This document shows positions 9,805 through 18,967 of a stretch of 31,934 nt of DNA, one piece after another. The notes below the pieces were generated by a model. The model saw only the letters and a list, made by a program, of their open reading frames with translations. It was not told the DNA's origin and did not search any database. Both the position numbers and the translations under genes were made by a program. How positions within the stretch are numbered: the first letter of the stretch is position 1; each line of letters opens with the position of its first letter. The DNA lies in the NCBI GenBank assembly GCA_051453625.1, contig JBOZIK010000001.1, positions 57,148,226 through 57,180,159 of the forward strand. The letters run 5' to 3'. This stretch comes from Welwitschia mirabilis. Taxonomy: Eukaryota; Gnetophyta; Gnetopsida; Welwitschiales.

Positions 9805-10798
9805 TCAATAGTCCCAAACCAAGAGGAGAGGGGTGGACTAGATTTTCATGGGTTCCACTGGATCTGAGAAGCTGACAGTCCATATTTTTAGACCAAAAGA
9901 CAAGGGATTGACCGGACCTAAGATGGGGTCGATCGAGTTCTTATGGGGTCGATTAGATTTTTGTGAAGCCAACCAAATAGTGCGAAAAAGAAAAAGTTAC
10001 AAACTTATGTATCCATTACCTAGCCATTACCTAGCCATTTTATAGCTGTTTATAGCCATTATAGGCGTAATTCATTTGTAATAAATCCTAGTAACCCTCT
10101 ATTATAAATAGCTAGGCAATAGATAACCTAGAGATCTTTTGGCACTTTTATAAATTGGTATATTCATTGTGGATTTGAAAGATGAAGTGGTATTTTTCAT
10201 TGGCACACCATTGTATAGCCTCATATCTGATTGAGGAGATCTATTCTTGGTAAAAGAACTTCACTTAGAATCATATCTAAGGGCTTCATCATTTTATTCT
10301 ATTGGATAAGAACTCCATTCATTATATTGATACTGAATGTGTGATATTAGAGCTACTAAGGCTACATTACATCACTTCTATTTGATTTTAGCTGTTGAAA
10401 GTTAGCCTATAAAAGTTAATTGTTAAAGGTTAAAACTTAGCCTACAAAAGTTCAGTGTTAAGGTTGAGACTTAGCTTGTAAAATCTTACTTGTAAGGATT
10501 ATAGGTAATTCTAACAAAACTTGTGGAGTAACAGAAATCTGAGATCAAGCTTGGAAGAAGATAATCATCAAGAGTGAAGTAGAGGAGTCCTTAAATCACT
10601 ATAAATCCTGTGTGCATCTAAAATAATAGTTTATAATTGTGTCTTTTGATTCATTACATTTAATTTTTCATTTCTTATATATTCATTCTTCATTTTGCTA
10701 TTTTTATATGAAAGCAGCAATTAGATTACCTAAATGTGTTTTTGAGTCTAAGTTTTTGAAAGAACTTATTCACCCCCCCAAGGCTCTTGATCCTATCA
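9805..10798 (+). repeat. 5' LTR of the copia element, second copy (5' part missing at gap)
   Basis: Begins at a point matching 15950 of the 3' LTR and runs to the proper LTR end '...gatcctatca' at 10798, two bases before the PBS. About 700 bases of LTR sequence are thus present both here and left of the gap. This copy has three 35-base tandem units (about 10391-10495). It is the LTR joined to the internal region. Confidence 0.85.
10103..10111 (+). promoter_or_regulatory. TATA box of the copia 5' LTR (second copy)
   Basis: TATAAATAG in the same context as at 9301 and 16220. Because this LTR copy adjoins gag, this is the box expected to drive the element. Confidence 0.7.
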
Positions 10799-10800
10799 TT

Positions 10801-10812
10801 TGGTATCAGAGC
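10801..10812 (+). other. primer binding site, initiator tRNA-Met
   Basis: TGGTATCAGAGC, an exact form of the plant copia PBS complementary to the 3' end of initiator tRNA-Met, two bases after the LTR end. Confidence 0.92.
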
Positions 10813-10864
10813 TTAGATTAGTCTTTGAGAGATTTTTACATATCTAGACTTAAGAACCTTAAAA

Positions 10865-12433
10865 ATGAGTAACCCAATTAATGAATTTTCAACTAGTCAT
10901 TCACACATGTTTGATGGTCTAAACTATGCATATTGGAAAGTCAGGATGAGAATTTTTCTTAGATCTTTAGATGCTGATATAGAAGAAGTCATATACAAAG
11001 GTCATACTATTCCTATGATAATCCAAATAGATGCAAAGGGCAATTCTATATTAGTTCCCAAATCCAGAGACCAATGGACTCCTACAGATAAAACAAAAGC
11101 CATTATAGATGCTCATGCTATTAATGCTATTTTTTGTGTAATATGTGCAAATTAATTTAAAAGAATTATAAACTATAACCATGAAAAAGAAGCTTTGGAT
11201 ATTTTATAAGTTGCATATGAAGGAACATCCACTGTTAAACAAGCAAAAATGCAAATGCTTATTTCTAGATTTGAAGACATTTATATGGATAATGAAGAAA
11301 CCTTGCAGGAATTTTTTGCTAGACTTACAGATATAATAAACTCAATGGTAAGCCTCGGAGAATGCATGGAAGAAAGTAAGGTGGTAAGGAAAGTGTTGAG
11401 ATCCCTACCCAAGATATTTGAACTGAAGGTAATAGTCATCGAAGAAAGCAAAAACATCAGTGCAATGGCATTGAAAGAACTTTAAGATAATCTTCAAACC
11501 TATGAACTTAAATTTACTAAAGATAGAAGAAAAGGTATTGCCCTGAATTGTGTGCAGGAAGACTATAAATCTGATAGGTGAGATGAAGAACTTGATGACG
11601 ATAAAGTGGTTCTTCTAGTCAGGCATTTCAAAAGATTTCTCTATAAGAAAAAGAAAGGAGAATTAAGCAGGAATCCAAGGAGAAGCAATCCAAAACAAAG
11701 AAAAGATCAAGATAAGGGAAAGGAAATCCAGTGCTACTCATGCAAAGGATTTGGACATATGAGCAATGAATGTCCCAACATTAGAAGAGAAATCAAGAAG
11801 CCTAATAACACCTCATTTATGGTAACTTAGAATAATGAAGATTATGAAGACGAAGAGAAATACTCAAATCATGGATCATATAGAGAAAGGAGATTATCTT
11901 TCATAGTTCTAGTATCATCACTCAATAATGTGCTTAGTACTTTAATATCAGATGACTTATATATGATTGATGAAGAGGAAGATGAGTTAGAAGAAACTTG
12001 TCAAGAGTTATATAAAGAATGTGAGAAGCTCAGAAAGAAAATCAATGAGTTGAACAAAATGGTAAAGACCATTACAAAATAAAAGAAGGAAGTGAAAAAT
12101 AAGTGTAAAGTACTCAAAGCTAATAACTTCCTATTAACTACCTAGGTAAATGATCTTTTATTCTTTATAAATAAGTTTTTTAGTAGTTCATCTAGACTAG
12201 AATGGATGCTTGAAATATGAAAGCAAAATAAAGATAAATCAGACATTGGTTTTGGAGCACAAATATCATAAAAATAGGTAAAGCAATCAAGTAAGTATGT
12301 GTTCAATATCTTATGCAATTTTTGTGGTAGATTTACTCATTCTAAACTGTTTTGCAAATTTAGACATATGATGTTTACTTCTAAACATGTGAATGCTTTA
12401 CCATTTAAATTTATTCCTAAGAAGAATATACCA
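10865..12433 (+). pseudogene. copia gag, decayed
   Basis: Gag would package element RNA. It starts at ATG 10865, 53 bases after the PBS. The N-terminus has 'FDGLNYAYWKVRMRIFLRS', the DUF4219/UBN2 form (F.G.NY..W...M...L). One frame holds from 10865 through two zinc knuckles: C-Y-S-C-x4-H-x4-C near 11732-11773 and C-N-F-C-x4-H-x4-C at 12314-12355. Between them lies an acidic then coiled-coil-like stretch ('ELYKECEKLRKKINELNKM'). At least eight stops interrupt the frame, the first at 11153-11155 and another after 'LKEL' near 11483. Two separated knuckles with a coil between are common in plant copia polyproteins of this type. No frameshift is seen before about 12360. Confidence 0.85.
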
Positions 12434-12515
12434 CTTAATTCAAATAAAACTAAGTGGGGTAAAGCTAATTAATATCTAAAGCTATGTAACATAGATAAAT
12501 TGTAGAGAATCTCAT

Positions 12516-13001
12516 TTGAACAGTTGGTATCTAGATAGTGGTTATTCAATGCATATGAAAAGAGATAAAATAAGCTTTCAGAACTTCAAAAGTGTAAATA
12601 GAGGAGAAGTCATTTTTGAAAACAACCAAATAGCAAAAATAGTAGGTGTAGAAAGCATCAAAGGAGGTACGTCATCTACTCTCGATAATGTACTTTATGT
12701 GAATGATTTACAATATAATTTACTAAGCGTTAGTCAATTTTGTGATAAAAGGCATAGAATAATCTTTGATAAATTGAAATGTATAGTTGAAAATAAGAAA
12801 ACAAATGTTGTTATCTTTAGTGCAAAATGTGTTGATAATGCTTATAGATTGGATGTTAAAACTCTTGATCAATTAATTCATGCAACTCAATATTTTAGGA
12901 AACGTTATGATTAAACTAAATATCATTCTATCAAATTTGATGTAAACTCTAGTTCTTGTAATAAATTTATCTTTCATGGAAGTGATCTGGAGGTTAGTAC
13001 A
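12516..13001 (+). pseudogene. copia aspartic protease and start of the GAG-pre-integrase region, copy 1
   Basis: The retropepsin would cut the polyprotein. 'SWYLDSGYSMHM' matches the copia form WYLDSGCSRHM, with the catalytic D-S-G at 12534-12542 intact. Then come 'FENNQIAKIVGVESIKGG', 'LDNVLYVNDLQYNLLSVSQF' and 'HRIIFDKLKCIVE', which are the ordered motifs of the family. It is in a different frame from gag, so there is a frameshift between about 12360 and 12510. The region ends at 'HATQYF' and a stop at about 12912; the HHCC motif expected next (GAG_pre-integrs) is not seen. Bases 12653-13001 recur at 13123-13470. Confidence 0.88.
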
Positions 13002-13122
13002 NNNNNNNNNNNNNNNNNNNNNNNNNNNNNNNNNNNNNNNNNNNNNNNNNNNNNNNNNNNNNNNNNNNNNNNNNNNNNNNNNNNNNNNNNNNNNNNNNNN
13101 NNNNNNNNNNNNNNNNNNNNNN
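13002..13122. other. assembly gap, 121 N
   Basis: The length is not the 100-N placeholder, so it is probably an estimate. It equals the length of 12532-12652, the stretch that precedes the repeated part in copy 1. Confidence 0.99.
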
Positions 13123-13487
13123 GAAGCATCAAAGGAGGTATGTCATCTAATTTTGATAATGTACTTTATGTGAATGGTTTACAACACAATTTACTAAGCG
13201 TTAGTCAACTTTATGACAAAAGGCATAGAATAATCTTTGATAGATCTAAATGTATAATTGAAAATGAGAAAATAAATGTTGTTATTTTTAGTGAAAAACG
13301 TGTTAATAATGCTTATAGATTAGATGTTAAAACTCTTAATCAACCAATTCATGCAAATCAACATTTTAAGAAAGATTATAATAAAACTAAATGTCATTCT
13401 GTTAAATCTGATGTAAACTCTAGTTTTTATAATCAATTTATCTTTCATGAAAGTGATCTAGAGCTTAGTACACCATCCCTTGGCTGA
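13123..13487 (+). pseudogene. copia protease-to-pre-integrase segment, copy 2
   Basis: Repeats 12653-13001: 'SIKGG', 'DNVLYVNGLQHNLLSVSQL', 'KRHRIIFDRSKCIIE', 'NNAYRLDVKTLNQPIHANQHF', then extends to 'HESDLELSTPSLG' and a stop at 13487. It is intact in one frame, unlike copy 1, and about 85-90% identical to it by eye. The D-S-G site of this copy, if it existed, would fall in the gap. Confidence 0.8.
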
Positions 13488-13828
13488 TTGTAGAGTGGTC
13501 GACTAAATATTTGATCAACTGGCTTGAAAGCCCGATCGTCTGAACCCCTTCCAGTACTGTAAACTCACATCTCGATAGGTCAACCAAATGTTTGATCAGT
13601 TAACTGGACCTAATGAATTACAGTGTGCAAGTACAGTCGGTGGACCTAATTTCTTTCTCAAATCTACCCTATTTTTCTTAATTTATAAAAGAACTATAAT
13701 CCTACTTGATTCCATCTTAATCTAGTGCCTCCAAGTCTTCAGATCTAGTGATTTTTCTTCCAGATTAAGAGATATTTGTAGCCAGATCTAATGATTTTCT
13801 CAGTCTTCTTTCCTCCAAAAGTCTTAAA
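13488..13828 (+). promoter_or_regulatory. non-coding stretch with a possible internal promoter
   Basis: Copia pol similarity stops at 13487. The next 340 bases contain GTCGAC at 13498 with 'gatcaactgg' and 'ggtcaaccaaatgtttgatcagttaactgg' echoes of the LTR motif. A TATAAAA at 13684-13690 follows, then a pyrimidine-rich leader of about 140 bases before the ATG at 13829. A promoter here is inferred from composition and spacing only. Confidence 0.35.
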
Positions 13829-14788
13829 ATGACAGTTAGCTCTTCTAGGAAAGGTTCAAAGGAAGGTGCTTCAAGGGATCCTTCCTACTTCTACCAAAGA
13901 ATATCTGAAGAAGCCATAAATCAGTTTTATGAAAATTTTGAGAAGAAAGCTATGTGCCAGGAGTGGTTAGTAGCCACATTTAATCATGATACCAAGACTT
14001 TAAAAACACTAGTTTTGAGTAGAAGGATAAGAGTGATAGCAGATCTCATTTCAGAGCTAATAATCTTCCAAAAGGAGACTATGAGGAGTTTTGGCCTCTG
14101 AAAGACATCATAGAAGATAAGTCGACAGTTACCATGGATATTTATAGGTAAAGTGCATACATGGAAACACACCATATCTAATTCTCTATTGACTCCCAAA
14201 TATTGCTTCATTTATTTGATATTTACTTATAATTTTCTTCCTTTAGCTATCCATTGTGATGAGGCATCCAGCTATAGGATATATTTGACATATTTGATAG
14301 GAATTAAGTATTCTATGGATGCTCCTATCATAATATTAAAAAATATGAGTTCACAGTTGGAGTACCATAGAACTAGGACTCTACCCTACTCTGTGCTTAT
14401 CACTAAAATCTGTCATCATTTCTGTGTTAATCTGCATCCTTCTTTGGAGACACTTCAGTCTTTGTCACTCATTGGACATGTGAATTTGTCTCGCATGTAT
14501 ATTTTTGCTCCTTCGAAGAAATTCCCTTCTGAAACTACAAAAGAAACATCTTTAGATGAGACTCTTTCATATCTGAAATGGATTAACTCTTGCACCAGGC
14601 ATATGAAAAAAAAACTCATAGCAACAGGATATGATATTGCGGATACCTCAGCTGAATGTATCAGCTCTGCTTATACTAGTGGAGATGAAGAAGATTCAGA
14701 GGAGGAATCTAAAAAGAAGAAGAAGAAGAAGAAGAAGAAGAAGAAGAGAAAGAATCAAAGTAAATCCTTCTTGTCTTTTAGATCATAG
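13829..14788 (+). pseudogene. extra ORF resembling the 'putative plant transposon protein' family, broken
   Basis: The ORF stands between the truncated copia pol and the polypurine tract. It starts at ATG 13829 and reads 91 codons to a TGA at 14099. The same frame, after a further TAG, gives 'RQLPWIFIGKVHTW' and runs to 14788. The N-terminal half has 'ISEEAINQFYENFEKKAMCQEW', like the F/Y-x-NF segments of that family. The second half has 'CDEASSYRIYLTYLIGIKYSMD', 'IIILKNM' and 'LPYSVLITKICHHFCVNL', which fit its pattern of a helical Y-L-Y stretch, I-I...M, then LPYG.LLT.I....GV. The C-terminus is acidic and ends in a run of Lys encoded by an AAG microsatellite. The biochemical role of the family is unknown to me. 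The alignment is from memory of the family pattern. Confidence 0.55.
14714..14746 (+). repeat. AAG microsatellite
   Basis: Eleven AAG units near the end of the extra ORF, coding poly-lysine in its frame. It probably varies in length between copies. Confidence 0.9.
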
Positions 14789-14931
14789 TTGTATTGTTCT
14801 CTCTTTTTCTTTTGTTGTTAAAAAGAGAGATTTGTGCTTGTTAGTGAAATTTTTTTTAGATGTATGCTCTTGATGAGTATTTCTTTCTTTCTTTTTTTTT
14901 AGTTTGGAACTTTGTAATCGTTTGTTTTATT

Positions 14932-14938
14932 AATAAAA
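14932..14938 (+). terminator. possible polyadenylation signal of the extra ORF
   Basis: AATAAAA after a T-rich stretch, about 145 bases beyond the stop codon at 14788. Plant polyadenylation signals are loose, so this is suggestive only. Confidence 0.35.
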
Positions 14939-15596
14939 TCTAGTCTTATATTTGAGTGCAATTCTTACATTATTTTGGTATTTTTAAGCTTGGCATGTTT
15001 GAAAAAGAATTAAAATTATTATCTTAATAAAAATAAGAAAATTTTTATGAAAATCCAATTATTGAGTGTTCTTCTAATCATATTTTGCATTATCATTTGG
15101 TATTGTATCATGTTGTCAAAGGGTATCATTTAAATATGTAATTCATAAGTGTTTTTAATCATCACTTTTGATAAAATTATGTTTTCTCAAATTTGTGCTT
15201 ATTCAAAACTTGTCTCATTTAAAAGCACAAAATTTTTGTCTATTCAAAACGCCTAAATGTATTTCAAAATTTTGGCTTATTAGTGTTCATCTTTCAGTAT
15301 CAACTTTAGGGAAGAGAATCTGATTGATATTTATAACTATTTATCTAAATTTTATATTTATTTGTCATTGATGTCAAAGGAGGAGAAATAATGGTAGTGT
15401 GCTTTCAAAAGTCTTTCTTAAGATATTGAGATATTGGGCTTTTAAATGTTTATGTATTTTACTCCTTACTTAAATGTATATTACCTTGATGTAAGGGAGA
15501 GTTTTGATTTTTAAATGCGTGCCTAAAAGTGTTTAGTAAATGAGCTTAAATTGTTTCAAATTTGTTAAAACCATTTAATTATTTGCCATTAATATC
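14939..15596 (+). other. 3' untranslated part of the copia element
   Basis: AT-rich, with no reading frame of note. It contains 'cattgatgtcaaaggaggagaaa' (15367-15388), which closely resembles the true 3' tract 'cattaatatcaaagggggaga' and may be a duplicated or internal polypurine tract. Confidence 0.6.
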
Positions 15597-15607
15597 AAAG
15601 GGGGAGA
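15597..15607 (+). other. polypurine tract
   Basis: AAAGGGGGAGA immediately before the 3' LTR start TGTTAG. This primes plus-strand synthesis in LTR retrotransposons. Confidence 0.9.
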
Positions 15608-16219
15608 TTGTTAGATTATATTTACCACTTAATGTCAAACTAATTTCTTTGGTGTAGTGCAAATTTATATATATTGTGTGCAGATGAGATTGAGTTTTGA
15701 AGGTGAAAAATTTGGACCAAAATGTACTAGAAAAACTGCTCAGTTATGTTTACCTCTAGTGGGGGTCGACTGGATTCTAAAGGGGTTGATCGCACTTAAA
15801 GGAGTCACAAAGAAATAAACTAAACCCAGAGGGTCGACTGGATTATAAAGGGGTTGACGGACCTGTGATCTCAAGAACCAATAGTCCCAGATCAAGAGGA
15901 AAGGAGTCGACCAGATATTCATAGGGTCAAGAAGATTTGAGGAACTGACAGTTAATAGTCCTAGACCAAGAGGAGAGGGGTCGACTGGATTTTCATGGGG
16001 TCAACCGAATCTGAGAAGCCGATAGTCCATAGTTCTAGACCGAGACATAAGGAATCGACCAAATCCATGATGGGGTTAACTGGATTTTTATGGGGTCAAC
16101 CGGACGGTGTAAAAAAGCAAAAGTTATAGATGTTATGTATCCATTACCTAGCCGTTTTCTAGCCATTTATAGCCATAGGAGATGCAACTCATTTGTAATA
16201 AACCCTATTAACCCTTCAT

Positions 16220-16228
16220 TATAAATAG
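16220..16228 (+). promoter_or_regulatory. TATA box of the copia 3' LTR
   Basis: TATAAATAG at offset 611, matching the 5' LTR. From here it could drive transcription into the flanking LINE DNA. Confidence 0.65.
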
Positions 16229-16394
16229 CTAGGCAATAGATAACCTAAAGATCTTTTGACACTTTTCTAAATCGATATATTCATTGTGGATCTGAAAGAT
16301 CAAGTGGTTTTTTTCATTAGCAAACCATTATATGGCCTCATATCTGATTGAGAAGATTTATTCTTAGCAAAAGAACTTCACTCAGAATCAGATC

Positions 16395-16476
16395 NNNNNN
16401 NNNNNNNNNNNNNNNNNNNNNNNNNNNNNNNNNNNNNNNNNNNNNNNNNNNNNNNNNNNNNNNNNNNNNNNNNNNN
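16395..16476. other. assembly gap, 82 N
   Basis: The homologous stretch in the 5' LTR between the same flanking words (after 'atatc' and before 'ggctacatt', about 10277-10358) is 82 bases, so the gap size is credible. Confidence 0.99.
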
Positions 16477-16777
16477 GGCTATATTGCATTACTTCTATTT
16501 GATTTCAGAGGTTGAGACTTAGCTTGCAAAATTCTGTTATTAAAGGTTAAGACTTAGCCTATAAAAGTTTGGTATTAAGGTTGGGACTTAGCTTGTAAAA
16601 GTCTGCTTGTAAGGGTTATAGGTAAACTTGAAAAAACCTGTGGAGTAACAGAGATCCGAGATCAATCTTGGGAGAAGCTGATCATCGAGACTGGAGTAGG
16701 GGAGTTCCCAAACCACTATAAATCCTATGTTCATCTAAACTGTTAGTTTATGAGTTTGTGTCTTTTGATTCATTACA

Positions 16778-16793
16778 NNNNNNNNNNNNNNNN
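16778..16793. other. assembly gap, 16 N
   Basis: Short gap near the end of the 3' LTR. The 5' LTR has over 100 bases between the same flanks. Confidence 0.99.
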
Positions 16794-16828
16794 CCCAACC
16801 CCACCTCCTAGGGTTCTCGATCCTATCA

Positions 16829-16833
16829 GATAG
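16829..16833 (+). other. copia target-site duplication, right copy (GATAG)
   Basis: Directly follows the 3' LTR end; pairs with GATAT at 8684-8688. Confidence 0.6.
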
Positions 16834-17035
16834 CCTCACCTAAAGATAAAATTTGGCCTAGTGGAAATAACTTTAAGCATTGGAAGGGAAGTTTCTAAAG
16901 ATCAGGTTATTCCTCTGATTCCAAATGTAGTAAATTGAAGAAGTAAAACTTGTTCTAGTTATATAGGACTTCATAGTTTTGAAATTTAGGGACCTTTCAA
17001 TTCAAAGTTTCACCTCAGCCCAAAAAAAGGGGGGA

Positions 17036-18967
17036 TTAAACATAAAAAATTGAGCATATTACTCCAAATCTCTTTTGGAAATGGGTAGATGAAAAAAGAT
17101 GCTCTCTTGATTCAGAAACACAAGATGAATTAGATAATAACCCAATCTTACTGAGATTGTCTTTTGTCATCAGCATGTTTTGCAATAATAACCAAGCTAT
17201 AAAGGAGTGCCTTGGATGATTGTGTCTATCCCAGAGGAAGTGGCACCAATCTAATTTAGGGTTGGGTGGGCTGAGGCGATGATACATTGCAGACATAGAG
17301 AAAGGGGAATTAGGGCCTTTCCACACTAACTGATTTCCTGTGATTTGGATACAATATGAGGCTATTTCTCTTAGCTTGAGAATTTTCTTGAATGCCCAAA
17401 AGAATGTAATTTTGAGGGGAACAGACCAAAAATCAGTGTCCTTTAAGTACACTGCCTGCACCCACTTGATCCAAAGAGAATCTTGTTTATTTGCTAGAGC
17501 CCAAAGGTTTTTCAGAATAATTTCTTTGTTGCATAGACATATGTTCTTTAGGTTGAGGCCTCATTCCAGCTTTGGGAAGCAAACTTTGTGCTAAGCTATC
17601 AAGGCCTTGTTTGAACTAATGTTGTTTGACCATAAGAAGGACCTACAAATAGCATCAATCACCTTTAATGTTTTCTTTGGTAAGATAAAAATTTGGCACT
17701 AGAAAATGTGGAGACAATGAAGGATTGATCTAATCAGTTCTAACCTTCCCCCATAAGACAAGAGTTTTGCAGTCCAACATTGGATTTTGGCAATAATTTT
17801 CTCTATTAAGAAAAGGAAATCATTAACAGATAAAGACTTAAAAGTGAGAGGGACTCCTAAGTATTTAAAGGGCAAAGAGCCTTCCCTAAAATTGAAAACC
17901 TGAAGGATATAGTTAAAAGATCCACACTTGCAAAAAAGACCTGAGATTTGATTAGGTTAAGATTGAAGGCCTGATTCTTGGCCAAAAAGATGGAGAGCCT
18001 GGCTAAGAATTCTGACTGCGTCAATGTCCCCTCTGCAAAACATCAAAAGGTCATCTGCAAACATCAAATGAGTGAGTCTTAAGGGATGGCATTTTGGGTG
18101 GTACTTGAAAGATTGTGATTCTATGAGGGAGCCTAAAAGTCTACCTAAGTACTCCATCACTAAGGTGAAAAGGTTAGGAGACATGAGGTCTCCTTGTCTT
18201 AATCCTCTCTTCCCTTCAAAATAGCCATACATCTCTCCGTTTACCTGAATGAAATAGCTTGCAGATTTCATGCAAGCCATGATCAATGCACAAAACAGTT
18301 TGGGGAGCCAAGTGGACAAGCAATTGCTATAAAAATTCCCACTCTATGGAGTCATAAGCTTTCTAAAGATCCACTTTGATAGTGCACCTTGGACTAATGT
18401 GCCTCCTGTCATAGTTTCGAATAATTTCTTGGGCAAGGAGGATATTGTGAGAAATATTTCTCCCCTTTAATAAAGCACCTTGTTGATGGACAACTAAGGA
18501 TGGAATTACGTCTTTTAAACACATTGTAATTATATTTGAGATGCATTTGTAGATGACGTTGCAGCAAGCTATAGGTTTAAAGTCGGCAACGTAGAGGGCC
18601 TTAATCTTCTTTGGGATGAGGATTAAAACAGTTGAGTTCACTGAGCATTGGAGATGCCCTGTTGCGAAGAAGTTCTTTATTGCCTTTATCACCAGAGGAC
18701 CCACAATGAACCAAGCTTTTTTAAAGAAGGCTCTTGAGAAGCCATCTGGGCCTGGAGTTTGTTCATCTACTATTTTCCACATTGCTTGTTTTATTTCTTT
18801 GACAGAGATGGGGTCACAAAGATATAAACAATGCTGCTCTAAAACTTTACTTCCTGAATTTAGAGAACCCTGCTAAATTGGGGGGCAATCGATGGAGGTG
18901 CCTAAAAGATTTTGAAAAACAACAAGAGTTCCTGCTTACAACCAAGGTCTGACTCCATTCTTGTATG
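17036..18967 (-). pseudogene. LINE ORF2: reverse transcriptase and zf-RVT, decayed
   Basis: Reading leftward: 'VVFQNLLGTS', 'LCDPISVKEIKQAMW' and 'EQTPGPDGFSRAFFKKAW' (RT start, family TPGPDGF). Then 'LIPKK', 'DFKPIACCNVIYKCISNII', 'HQQGALLKGRNI', 'KVDL-stop-KAYDSIEWEFL', 'GKRGLRQGDLMSPNLF', and the catalytic box 'FADDLLMF' at 18038-18061, both Asp intact. Then 'FGQESGLQSN' and, after about 500 poorly readable bases, a zf-RVT domain at 17461-17036 ('FSMSAMYHRL', 'WDRHNHPRHSFIAWLLLQNMLMTKDNL', 'REHLFSSTHF'). There is a frameshift near 18320 and several stops. Both gypsy RT and copia pol are ruled out by these motifs. Confidence 0.9.

Larger units (their letters stand above)
8689..16828 (+). 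mobile_element. Ty1/copia-type non-autonomous LTR retrotransposon with an extra ORF
   Basis: Complete outline: 5' LTR, PBS complementary to initiator tRNA-Met (10801-10812), gag, aspartic protease, then a non-copia ORF, polypurine tract (15597-15607) and 3' LTR ending in CA at 16828. GATAT/GATAG flanks it. Integrase, RT and RNase H are absent: after the protease and a duplicated stretch the sequence changes at about 13488 to unrelated DNA. Mobilisation would have needed proteins from a full-length relative. All coding parts now contain stops. N gaps at 9705 and 13002 are flanked by duplicated sequence, so internal lengths are uncertain. Confidence 0.85.
15609..16828 (+). repeat. 3' LTR of the copia element
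   Basis: Starts TGTTAGATTATA after the polypurine tract and ends '...gatcctatca' at 16828, followed by GATAG. It carries four GTCGAC sites (15765, 15833, 15906, 15980) within a run of loosely repeated 'ggggtcgactgga' motifs, and three 35-base tandem units (from 16510, 16545 and 16579). Two gaps lie inside. Relative to the 5' copy ending at 10798, roughly 100 bases between 'cattaca' and the C-rich stretch appear short or are lost in the second gap. Confidence 0.9.
16829..18967 (-). mobile_element. L1-type LINE, 5' truncated, main part
   Basis: Minus-strand LINE containing the C-terminal two-thirds of ORF2 (RT and zf-RVT) and the start of the 3' UTR. The endonuclease domain and ORF1 are absent, as is usual for 5'-truncated LINE copies. 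The 3' end continues beyond the copia insertion at 8688-8085. The right end is put at 18967 because TTTGCTAAGA follows and matches the left flank. A weak open frame continues to about 19082, so the end could lie further right. Confidence 0.75.

Noticed and set aside
10639-10821. Plus-strand frame over the LTR-PBS junction
   Set aside because: It crosses the LTR end and the PBS and has no domain; gag starts at 10865.
14631-14873. Frame with a run of arginine
   Set aside because: It is a shifted reading of the AAG microsatellite at the end of the cargo ORF.
15755-16115. CRISPR-like array from the repeated GGGGTCGACTGGA motif
   Set aside because: Spacing and motif are irregular, the motif lies within an LTR present three times, and the context is a plant transposon.
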